From positions 2,232,001 to 2,296,000 of the forward strand of contig JAQOTA010000071.1 of the NCBI GenBank assembly GCA_029532415.1: 64,000 nt of DNA, read 5' to 3'. Under the pieces are notes generated by a model, which saw only the letters and a list, made by a program, of their open reading frames with translations, did not search any database and was not told the origin of the DNA. Below are positions 12,273 to 24,517 of this stretch, piece after piece; positions within the stretch are counted from its first letter, which is position 1, and every line of letters starts with the position of its first letter. A program made the translations under genes and the position numbers. The stretch is from Marasmius tenuissimus (taxonomy: Eukaryota > Basidiomycota > Agaricomycetes > Agaricales > Marasmiaceae).

Positions 12273-12817
12273 TGGAAGTGCTCTCTACGTACAAACACGC
12301 AATCAGCGTCTAAAGGCGACCGAGAGCTGAGAGATGTTAACTACAGGATATCATGGAAATACGCAGCTGCCAACGACAGTCTAGAGCACGAAATCCTTGT
12401 GAACGTTCCCTTGCAGCCTAATGAAGAGGGCGAAACATGTCAGTATCAAATCCACGCAAGGCCAGAAAGATTAGAAAAGTGAGCTTCAGTTTACGAATAT
12501 TGTCTTCACAGATCAGACAATGTAGATAAGTATGTAAAATGACATCATAAAGATGAAGAGGATTGAAACAGAGAACTCACGTTTCACAACCTGGAAGGAC
12601 TGTAGCAGGTGGTGGTGTACGACAAAGGCCGCGGTGACAGAAAATTTCAGTTTTATGCGTGGGCAAAGTTCCCACGGTAAATTATTCGGCAAATGAACGC
12701 GTTCACGGCATGAATTCGCGTATTCTCCCTTTCTTTCCTCCCCTTGTCCCCAAAGTTTCCCCAAAAGTTGGTCCATTCTTCCTCTCAGTGAAACTACTCT
12801 CAAATACCTGCTCAAAG
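12273..12817. other. Divergent intergenic region between RCM1 and DnaJ genes
   Basis: Shared upstream region of two divergent genes. It probably contains the first DnaJ exon, because the DnaJ frame has no ATG at its visible 5' end. Candidate A|GT donors (A|GTGAGC near 12480, A|GTATGT near 12532) are present, but I cannot choose between them. Confidence 0.4.
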
Positions 12818-14723
12818 TGCCAGTCGAAGTGGAACTATACGAATTACTGGGAGTCTCTGCTACTGCAAGTGCCGGTGCGACTTGTGCTCCGATGAAAGAA
12901 AATTTGTGCCTTACATCCTTTAGACGAGATCAAGAAAGCTTATAGGAAGAAGGTACGGGGCTATATCCAATTACCAACTCGACAGCTTATATGGATCATT
13001 CCATCCATCCCAGGCTCGAGATATCCATCCGGTGAGTTCCACCAGTTTATCACATCGTCAAAATACTTTACGAGCCCGGTGATTACGCAGGACAAGGTAG
13101 ACATCACGATATTCTCCCGAGCTATTCATATGCTTACTCCTGATCCTCTTTTCAAGAACCCCAATGACCCACAAGCAGCAGAAAAGTTCCAAGAAATGGC
13201 CGCTGCGTACGTTCACGTCGTCGCTGCCAACACGTGCAACCGGTTCTATTCATTCATTCATACAGCTACGAGATCCTAAGCGATCCTGATTCAAAAGCTA
13301 TCTACGACGAACGCGGGATGGAAGGATTGAGTGGAGGTGGTGCTGGTGGTGCCGGAATGGATGACATCTTTTCACAGTTCTTCTCTGCTGGTGGACCGGG
13401 GGGTGCGCCTTTCTTCACGTTCGATTTTGGAGCAGGAGGACCACGAAGATCGAAAGGAAGAGACTCTGTTATACCATACGACGTGACGCTGGAGGATTTG
13501 TACAATGGAAAGTCCGTCAAGCTCAACATGGAGAAGGAGGTTGTGTGCGGTGGATGCAAAGGGTGCGTTTATTGCTCTCGCCTATCGTCCCCGTGTTGAT
13601 TGTTCAATTAGGACTGGTGCTCGTGGAAGTGCAAAACCTAAACAATGCGCAACATGTGAAGGCAAAGGATGGACTTTCGTGACGAATCAGGTTCGCATTA
13701 CATCCCCTATGTGTTGGTCAACGCTCAAAGGGCCGAGTTAGATTGGCCCCTCGCGACTTGGAACCGCAAGATCGCGATGCACGGACTGCAATGGTGAAGG
13801 TCAGAAGTTGCGAGAAAAGGATAGGTAAGGTTATTCAAATGGTTGTGGTCGTAATTCCTCACCGTCCTCACTTCCTCAGATGCAAAAAGTGCAAGGGTGA
13901 AAAGACAGTAAAGGAGAAGAACCGCCAGGAAATATTTGTCGAGAAAGGAATGGCTGACCGACAAAGAATCGTTCTTGCAGGCGCTGGAGACGAAGAGGTT
14001 TGTAAAATATCTGACTACGAGATACTCTCGGCTCACCTCCGAACGATAGCCTGGTGTTCCTACAGGAGATGTCGTCTTTGTATTAAAGGCCACCCCACAC
14101 GAAACCTTCGAGCGGTCCGGAAACGACCTGCTCACTCATGTCAAGATCACGCTGTCCGAGGCCCTCTTAGGATTTTCCAGGATTCTAATCACACATCTCG
14201 ATGGGCGGGGAGTCAAAGTAACAAGTCCCCCCAACAAGGTCTGGGGTTCAAGCTCGACCATACGGATAAAAGGAGAAGGGATGCCCGTTTATAAACATCC
14301 TGAACAAAAGGGTGACCTGTTTGTCATTCTTGAGGTGGAGATGCCTACGACGGAGTGGTTGCAAACGATTGATCGCAGGGTAAGGCTCTCTCGTCCAGAA
14401 TTCTTGGTTCGATATTCACTGTTCGCCCTCGATAGGCCCTTGAAGCCCTCCTACCACCCAGGAGATCTAACGCTGACGTGCAGCCTCAGCCAGAGATAAT
14501 TGATGAAGCTTCCTTTGAGGAAAGCGACATTATGGAAGTGCGTGACCAATCTTTTGGAGCTGGTTCCAACTTCTTTGATCATGGTTATTCCCACCAGTTC
14601 GGGGAGGACGAGGACGATTGGGAGGACGACGAGGACGACGAGGACGGACCCTTCGGACCTGGGTTTGGTGGAGGAGGATTCGGTGGTGGAGGTCCCAGAG
14701 ATCCAGAGTGCCGAACTCAATGA
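12818..14723 (+). CDS. Type I DnaJ (Hsp40) co-chaperone, Ydj1-like
   Basis: Stimulates Hsp70 ATPase and delivers unfolded clients. Exons: 12818-12874, 12924-12952, 13014-13031, 13091-13096, 13157-13206, 13266-13562, 13612-13690, 13742-13824, 13880-13997, 14050-14379, 14436-14723, about 451 aa. Order of domains: J-domain ([20 protein letters not shown]), Gly-rich linker, four CxxCxGx(G/K) zinc repeats ([32 protein letters not shown]), and the substrate-binding domains with GDVVFVLK and GDLFVILE. The tail is acidic and then Gly-rich; there is no C-terminal CaaX box, unlike yeast Ydj1. The D and K of HPDK come from a 6-nt exon. The start codon is unresolved: the frame begins AAAG|TGCCAGTC, which suits an acceptor splitting an A|TG start. 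Confidence 0.9.
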
Positions 14724-15065
14724 GTGCCTTTTACCTTTACGCCCCTTCTGCTTTCTGCTCCGTTCAATGATTATGGCGTATGACTTTTCCCTCCTTCGAC
14801 ATACCCATCTCAATCACATTTTTACCTGCTCGTGTTGAAAATATTCAAAGGCACGCCACTCCTTCGCGTCTACCAGTACATTTATGGAGTCTTGTTAATA
14901 CCGCTGCAATATAGATAACCCTCAGTCGTAATTACACCCAGATCAACCCAATCGTACTGAATGAATGGTTTTGATCTTTGCACCAATAATTGTTTTTGTA
15001 CAACCTGCAACTACAAATACATCCATCTCCTGAGAAATCCGTTTACAATCTTAGCCCCCAAATGT
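14724..15065. other. Convergent 3' intergenic region
   Basis: AT-richer 3' flank between the DnaJ (+) and P5C dehydrogenase (-) genes. No gene seen. Confidence 0.5.
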
Positions 15066-17147
<2,082 letters not shown>

Positions 17148-17553
17148 GATATCGATGATGCGGGGATGGTGGAGGTACGGGGGAACGGGATGGAGAAGAT
17201 AAACCTCAGTGCTGACTTTAAATACCCCGAGCTTAGAGTCGAGTCATATCATCCTGTGACTGGCAACGTTCGAATCCATCGGGATTCCGTGTCAGACATG
17301 AGAACGGGACTCCGGAAGATTGAGAACGCAGGAGTTACTGTACAACGCCGGCGGACGTCCGGCCTGTGTTCTCAGTCTGCAGGTTACCTCATTACCTGCA
17401 GGCAGCGGGGAGCCGTCATATTTGTCCTGCAGGTTCTTCAAACCTCAACCTGGAGGAAGTCGGGCCCAAGATCCAAACGAAATGCTTCAAATGTCTGTCC
17501 GCCGAGAGTGTATATAGTAATTTACAATGAGTGGGGGAACGATCAGGTGAGTT
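17148..17553. other. Intergenic region upstream of PUT2
   Basis: 406 bp between the PUT2 start and the saccharolysin stop. It contains two TGCAGGTTACCTC-like repeats near 17378-17402, and otherwise nothing recognisable. Confidence 0.4.
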
Positions 17554-20500
17554 TTACATCTTAGAAGGGACCTTTCCTCCGAAGATCTCTTTGATGAAAG
17601 CGTCGCTATCTGGCTCTCGTCCCAAGAAGTCCTGCACAAGGATTGAATAATGGTAACACGCGCGAATAATACCTCGTACGAACCTTGAGGGAGTCGAGCT
17701 CCTCCCGACTACCTCCTGGCCTCAAGATCTTCTCCCGGTATCTCTGTCCGCGCTCTGGATCAAGCGGATCGGCCTTAAACACGGCAGCTGCAAGAAGGAT
17801 CAGTGAGAATATTGCATGACGAAGCGCCTTCCGATAGGTTTCTTACTATACATATCCGCAGCGAAGACCAGAGAGTAAGTGTAGCTGGAATCGAGTTAGA
17901 ATATGTCGCTCTATTGAAAGGAAGGCTACCCACCCATAGTACCCAGCGTCGTAACCACCGGTAATGTGTCCAAAAGTACCTGCGGGAGAAAGCCATTGTC
18001 AGTCTCCTCAGGTACAACTTCCGTAGCTCACGAGCGTACCTTGACCGGGGCATGGCTTGTCAGACTTGACAAGCGAAATCTTCTCTCTCATCGAGCTCCA
18101 CAACTCGGTATAATCAGCAGAGTCTACAGTGAATCGAATAGGTAATCCGCACTCGACGTGAACACAAATCTCGTAGCGAACCTTGATCAGTATGGACCTT
18201 GATATCGAATTTTGCAAAGAAGATCTGGCGGAGGTAGAACAAGCCGATGTTGACATAACGACTACAATCGAAGTCAGTCTGAAATTCAAGCGATAGAGAA
18301 CACTCTTTGAGCACCTCTTGATAAGCTTATCGATAAGCTCAGCGGACAAAGGTTTCTTGGTCTCGTAGTGGCTAGACATCTTCTCGAGAACTTTGGGTTC
18401 CCAACACCTGTGGTAGTACATATTAGAGAACAGAAGCCAGTCTGTATGATACTATCGACCCACCAGTTCTCCAACATCTGGGAAGGAGCTTCGACGAAGT
18501 CTCGCGCAACACTACGTCCCGAACAGTCAGTGGAAGGGGGCATACACGCACTGAAGTATACTACACACCTGGTTCCATGGAACCTCGAGAACTTGGTTCG
18601 ACTCAACAATCCGTGGAAGACGTGACCCATTTCATGGAAGAAGGTAACAACATCATCGTGTCTCATGAGGGCTGGTTTGTCGGGGGTGGGCTTTGCGAGG
18701 TTTGCCACCATGGCGGCAATGGGATAACTTCGCTTTCCGTCAGGTTTCTCGTAACCACTGAGCAAGGGCCAAACTGCGGCATGAGAGTATTTGGATGCTG
18801 TTGAAAGAAGTAATTAGTACGAATCGAGGAGACCATATGGGGCTCAAACACCAACCTCGAGGATACAGATCGAGATAGCAGTACCCAATGAAACCTGATT
18901 CGTCCTTTGCATCCTTCTCCCATACAGCAAATTGTTGAACATCTAGGCATTACTCAATGATTAGATACATTCTGATTGTCGTGTATATGTCTCACCGGGG
19001 TGCCAGGTAGAACCGTCCTTGATCTCCTCGAAGCGAACACCCAAGAGGTTCTGGTAGATCTCCAAGATTGTCGGGACAACTTGCAAGACAGGGAAATATT
19101 CTTTGACGAGCATATCATCAAGATCGAGAGAATTCTCGATGTACTTGCGGTCATAGTAGCGGTAATCCCAGATGTAGAATTCTCCGTCGAATGGTAAACC
19201 GGCTTCCTCGTGCTCCTTCTTCTTCAAAGCTAGCAATGTCTCTCGGTCCTTGATACCAACAGGGCGAAGCTTGCTCTCGAGGTCTTCCAAGAACTAAGTA
19301 TATCTCTCGCGATCAGAGTCGTCGCCCCCAAAAACGATAACAAAACACTTACGTCGAAGACACCTTGAGCATTCTTGATCATCTTGACTTCGGTGATGTA
19401 GTCGGCCCTATAATATGTGTTACCTTTAGCCTTAGTCGCACGGTTGACGAAGGAGACACACCAAGTCTTGTAACCAAGAAGGCTCGCAATCCTCCGTCGA
19501 AGATCGAGCGCCTTGCTGAGCAAAGGAACGTTGACTTCGAGCCTGGATTCATGGCCCTCGAAGGCTCGTTTACGCGTGTCTGGGTTCTTCGCAAATTTGA
19601 ACTGGGTATATCGGCTACATTAATAGAGGTCCTCCACGGTATGAAGAGGTTGCGTACTCACAACAGGGAAAATATCCGGGGTCTTGTAGGTGACATCGTA
19701 AACCTCAGTCGATTCATCGGCCCGTTTCGTGTATCCTGAAACAACATCTTGAGGTACCCCTTCGAGCTCCTTGGCAGTGAAGCTGATTGAGGCCTATATC
19801 GTGTTCGTTGTCAGTCGAGGGAAAAGCATCATCTAGAACTTGCTTACATTCTCCTCGTTGAAGTTTTTCTAGAGAAGCGGATGTCGTAACTGAATTTCTT
19901 GATTTGAAGCCACATCCACTCACCATGAATTCCAAGCAGACCTGTGACAGTTCCTTCTTCAATTTCGTGAGCTCCTCCCTCTCCTTCTCAGGTAGAGCGA
20001 GACCGGCGCGTTTTCCGTCCAGAACCTGACAGTGATCAGAGGTACATCAGTACTGTTGCTTTTCTCTAGCGCACACGACGTCTGACACACCATCTTCTCG
20101 ACGAGCCTTTGTTCTTCTGGAGAGAGCTTTTCCCATTCACCTGAGTCCTTGAGGTTCTTCTCTGCTGCTGCTTTGGCTTTGTAGACATCCAAACGCATCG
20201 AGCTTTCTACGCCGAAATCCCTGACTTTTGACTCGGATTCGTTGGAAGCATCTCGGAGTTCCTTCGTCGGCGAGACGTTTTGGTAGAACGCGAGAGGCTC
20301 GGAGATCGATTCGAAATGAGTGTCGGCCTCTTGGAGGGCGAGCTGGGGAACGAGAGGTCAAGACACCGTACGCGCGCCATCTTCGAGGAATTGTGAACTC
20401 ACGAATACCTATAGTCCATTGTCGAGCCAGTTAGTACATTAGAAGAGCTAGAATAATTTATAGAACGTACCGACTTGAAATTACAGTCCTTCTCCGGTAG

Positions 20501-20836
20501 AGCTGCAATCTTATCCTGCACCGCACGATCCCTGTCGATGAGCTCCTGCGTGAGCTTAGTTATCTCCTCCGGAGTATGGTTCCACGATGGTGGTGCTTGA
20601 GGAGGTTTGATAGACATGGTGAAAGGTGATGATGAGAGTAATGAAAAGGGCCTGAGCGCAGCTGCAGCTGAGGTCGCCCTTCGAAGTAGCGTGACATTTC
20701 GGATATCTCCAGTGCTGTATATCGATCTGAACCCGACAGCCGCGAGGCCAACAGTTAGGGCACTTCCCCAGCCCAGTGTTCTTTTATGTTTCCGCGAGAG
20801 TTGTAGCCATCCTCGACCTGGCGCTCGGAGGGACAT
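17554..20836 (-). CDS. PRD1: Saccharolysin / thimet-type oligopeptidase (M3A metallopeptidase)
   Basis: Zinc oligopeptidase that trims short peptides in the cytosol and mitochondrial intermembrane space. The catalytic motif is FFHEMGHVFHG (HExxH), followed by VARDFVEAPSQMLENW with the third zinc ligand Glu. Upstream landmarks are YQNVSPTKELRDAS, ESSMRLDVYKAK and FYIWDYRYYDRKYIE. The C-terminus GHITGGYDAGYYGYTYSLVFA contains the substrate-contact Tyr/His residues, and the stop is at 17554. Two starts are plausible: ATG 20617 (MSIKPPQAPP, the usual cytosolic start) and an in-frame ATG at 20836. The latter adds a 73-residue Arg-rich leader with one acidic residue, resembling a mitochondrial presequence. 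A 6-nt exon (20408-20403, GTATTC) joins the first two large exons. Confidence 0.92.
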
Positions 20837-21025
20837 GCGTGTCGGGTAGAGGGTTGAAAAAATGATATTACGGACGTCGGACGCAATCGCGTCCTACAAG
20901 CGATAAATTGTAATCTTATCTCTCTCGGCACCAGTAGGCCATGCCTTACTGTAGTCTTGCAAGTCCAACTTGTATGGTCGTCATTAGGGGAAGTACATAT
21001 ACTTTTATTCAACTACTATTCAAGA

Positions 21026-23274
21026 TTACGAGGACGCGGGTGCTGCACCTTGAATCTCCTTCAAGATGTAGCCTTCCAATCCACCACACAGCCACAACTC
21101 CTGCACGCTAGCCCCGACCGGTTTAAACTCGTACTCCTTCAACTCGGTCGCAATCTGGCCATTGACCATACCGACACTGGCAGTGATGCCCGTATCAACC
21201 GTCATCTCCCCGTCCTTTCCTCCGGCACCCCTCTTACCGTCCTTCGCGAACTTCTCCGTGAGCTCCCGCACCAATTCTGGATTCTCGATACAAACCAGCC
21301 CATTGTTAATCGCATTCCTCTTGAAGATATCTCCAAAAGAGCCCGCAATAACAATAGGTATTCCAGCAGCTTTCAAAGCAGTAGCCGCTTGTTCACGAGA
21401 CGATCCCGTCCCAAAGTTGTAACCGGAAACGAGGATGGCGCCGTTCTTGACGCCGGGAGTCGACTCGGGGAAGGATTGGCGAAGCGAAGCAACGAATGAT
21501 GCAAACTTGGGATCGTAGTTCTCCATGACTACTTCTGCCTGTCGTTCAAGCGTGAAGTCGTCTTGATAGGTATATTTTCCGGGGTATATTCCATCGGTGT
21601 TGACGTTGTCCTGCGGAGCAAAGAGCAGGGGACCTTTGAATGTCTCCGGGAAGCCAGGAAGAACGGGTTCGTTAACCGAACCGGATGGGGTTGAAGAACT
21701 GGCGGAGGGGTCGTTGCTTATCGAGAATGTAGGAGGTTGAGCCGGAGCAGCTTGCTCAGCAAGGGCTTCCGGTCCACAGATGTAACCTTTCACAGCGCTG
21801 GCGGCTACGACGGCCGGGCTGGCAAGGTAAGCTTGTGCCTTCGGATGTCCCATACGGCCTTTGTAGTTCCTGTTCGTAGCACTAATTCCCGTCTGTCCTT
21901 CCTCCAGAAGGCCGGTGCCGAGTCCAATGCAAGGACCACAGCCGGCAGGTAGGGTCTTCGCACCAGCCAATATCAACGTCTCCCAGTCCCCTAGCCTCTC
22001 GGATTCCTGTTGAACGGCAGAACTGGCAGCGGCGATGTAGAATTCCACGCCCGGCGCGACTTTCTGTCCCTTCAAAACCTGTGCGGCTGCAGCTAAATCG
22101 GAAACGCGGGAATTCGTGCAACTGACGAGGTAGGCCTTCTGAATCTCAATTCCCTTAGCCTCCAAATCGGGCAGAGGGGTGGAGATTTTCACGCTGTTAG
22201 GTCCTGATACGTGGGGAACGAGGCTGGAGAGATCGAAGATGAGGTGAGATGCGTAGTCCGCCTGGGAGTCAGAGGAAAGAGGTAAAGTACGAAGGGAGTT
22301 CAATCGCTGCCTGTTGATACGAGGGTGTTCCGGAGGTGGTGGTATGCCTTCACCCGCAAATGTCCGGTTTTCCATCTTTGCGACGGCCTCCTCGTACCAT
22401 TGGAGAGTGGTCTCGTCAACAGGGAATACACCCGCGAGAGCACCCCACTCCGTAGTCATATTGGCAATTGTCAGGCGGTCGTCGATACTAAGAGATGGTA
22501 TTCCTTCTCCGGTGAACTCGATTGCCGCGTTTAAAACTTCGTCGTTGTTGAACGAACCGCACAGAGCGACGATAACATCCTTCCCGGTGACTCCGGGTGC
22601 CAGACGACCCCGAAGTTCAACTTTGACCATTCGCGGGACCTGCCACCAAGTCTTTCCGGTAGCCCACAGAGCAGCAGCATCCGTGCGCACAATGGGAGTT
22701 CCCACACATCCGACTCCTCCGTACATGTTACTATGACTGTCGCTGGCGACGGTCAACGCATGAGGGAATGCATAACCTTCCTCGACGAGAACCTGGTGAC
22801 CTATTCCGCGACCCGCCGGATAAAAGTCGACATCGTGTTGCCGTGCAAAAGCTTCGATGGAGGCATACTTTGCCAAATTTTTCGAAGATTTGTTCTGCAC
22901 GTCGTGGTCCAATGTAAAAACCGGTTGCGACGGGTTATGTATCTTGGTTGCGCCAATTGATTTGAACCTGAGTGGAGAGAGCTTGAGATAGGTAAGAGTA
23001 AAAAATCTGGCTTGAAAACGTACTTTGAGATAACTGGACCAGTATTATCATGAGTCATGACATGTTCAGGACGAATCATAACATAGTCGCCTGCTTTCAC
23101 GACTTTTCCCTCTCCAAGTCCAACCGCATACTTCTGAACAACCTTCTCTATGATAGTCTGAGGGATTTGGGTCGCAAATAGCCTGGCATGACGGAGACGG
23201 ATGTGTCTGCCAGATTGGCGAGTTAGTAAAAGCATGAACAAGAGTGGGCCGGACAGAGTGGCTGTGTAGCTCAT
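21026..23274 (-). CDS. LYS4: Homoaconitase (homoaconitate hydratase), mitochondrial
   Basis: Iron-sulfur enzyme converting homocitrate/homoaconitate to homoisocitrate in fungal lysine biosynthesis (alpha-aminoadipate pathway). The body is one long exon, 22912-21026, preceded by a short exon with VQKYAVGLGEGKVVKAGD and EHVMTHDNTGPVISK. The 4Fe-4S ligands are seen in YLVSCTNSRVSDLA and AGCGPCIGLGTG. SDSHSNMYGGVGC is also present, as is the C-terminal swivel domain with GYNFGTGSSREQAATAL. Length and order fit the family. The N-terminus has RHIRLRHARLFAT, a good mitochondrial presequence. ATG 23274 begins with an odd hydrophobic stretch, so ATG 23235 (MLLLTRQSGR) may be the real start. Head-to-head with SDE2, only 23-62 bp between start codons. 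Confidence 0.95.
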
Positions 23275-23297
23275 TTCTATTTTGAATTCGAACCACG

Positions 23298-24217
23298 ATG
23301 ATCACCAACTTGCTCGTATCGACTTTCTCTCCATTCCCCACGCTCTCTATTTCTGTTTCGTCGGACACACCTTTAGGCTCTGTTTTACCTCTTTTACAGG
23401 AGAAGTATCCCTCTCTCCCAGCTTCAGGCCTTACACTCGGACTTCATTCGGGAGTTCTTTCTCCACAAGCCCCAGTCTCCTCTCTACACGAGCATGGGGA
23501 CGATGTCGCTCAGTCGCACCTCGTCTCAATGCGGCTGGCCCCTCTGATTCTCGGTGGCAAGGGAGGTTTTGGGTCGCAGTTGAGGGCAGCTGGTGGCAGG
23601 ATGAGTAGTCAGAAGACGAGTAACAATGACTCGTGTAGGGATCTCAGCGGGCGGAGGCTGAGTACAATAAAGGAGGCCAAGAAGTGAGTTCTATACTGCC
23701 CTTTGTTTCGAGTTGACACTCAACTATTCGTTAGGTTGGCCGATTATCTCGAAGCCGAACCAGAGCGTTTAGCTGCTAAAGCAGAAGCTCAGAAAGCTAA
23801 ACTTGAGGCGTTGGAACGTCGATTAGGTATTCAATCTTCTGGTTCTGGTGCTAGTAGCTCCAAAGCAGAAGATACGGCTAAGTCAGGAGATCCGCCAGTG
23901 CTGGCTGGGAAGAAACACCGACTTGATGATTCAGAGTATCTTGAGCAAAGTCAGGAGCTCATTGACGGAGTGAAGAATGCTGTTTCCGTTGGTACGCTCA
24001 ACTACGTTATCCTCGCCAACTGGCTGGTACTCATTGCTCATTTCATATAGCGCTTCTCAAGAAGAAGAAAAAGGCAAAGACTGCCGCCTCTTCGGGAGGC
24101 TCTGCGTCGAAGGATAGCAAGACCGAGGCAACCAAGTCCAAGGAGAAACTGACAACTGTTCTCCCTGCCCCGAAGGCTGCTCCGCCAGCTCAGAGTGTTG
24201 AGGCAGTGGGTGCTTGA
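23298..24217 (+). CDS. SDE2: Sde2, ubiquitin-fold splicing and genome-stability factor
   Basis: Exons 23298-23683, 23735-23991 and 24051-24217 give 269 aa. Residues 1-87 form a ubiquitin-like fold ending LILGG, immediately followed by KGGFGSQLRAAGGRMSSQK. This is the Sde2 hallmark: a deubiquitinase cuts after GG and exposes Lys, and the processed protein joins the spliceosome to help excise selected introns (established in fission yeast and human). The conserved CRDLSGRRLSTIKEAKKL follows, then a Lys/Glu coiled coil and a Lys/Ala/Ser-rich tail. The start is fixed by the ubiquitin fold (MITNLLVSTF). It is divergent from LYS4, almost without intergenic space. Confidence 0.93.
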
Positions 24218-24517
24218 TGTAGTTTACCGATGTTTACCGAACTATCTCCTTGCTCTCGGTTTGGATGTCATGTATAACTGTACTCTTCTTTACTTACTAT
24301 CTAGAATGGGTATCACTCATGGTTTGGTTCAAGTTGGGTGCTCTGGACTCAGGATTGACACCTAGAATTTCCAGACTGAGAACATTTGACAATTGTCATT
24401 TGTAAGGCGGCAATGTCACGGCGGCAGAATCGCCGGGTGTTGTCCCCTACCATCACCTGCACTGTTGCCCTCTTCTGACTTGAACGGATAACATATCTCA
24501 GTCAGCAACGAGTGCTC
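24218..24517. other. Intergenic, SDE2 3' flank and dioxygenase promoter
   Basis: 300 bp without an open frame of note. No clear TATA box was recognised. Confidence 0.4.

Noticed and set aside
12817..12819. GTG as the DnaJ start codon
   Set aside because: GTG starts are not expected in a nuclear fungal gene; an upstream exon is more likely.
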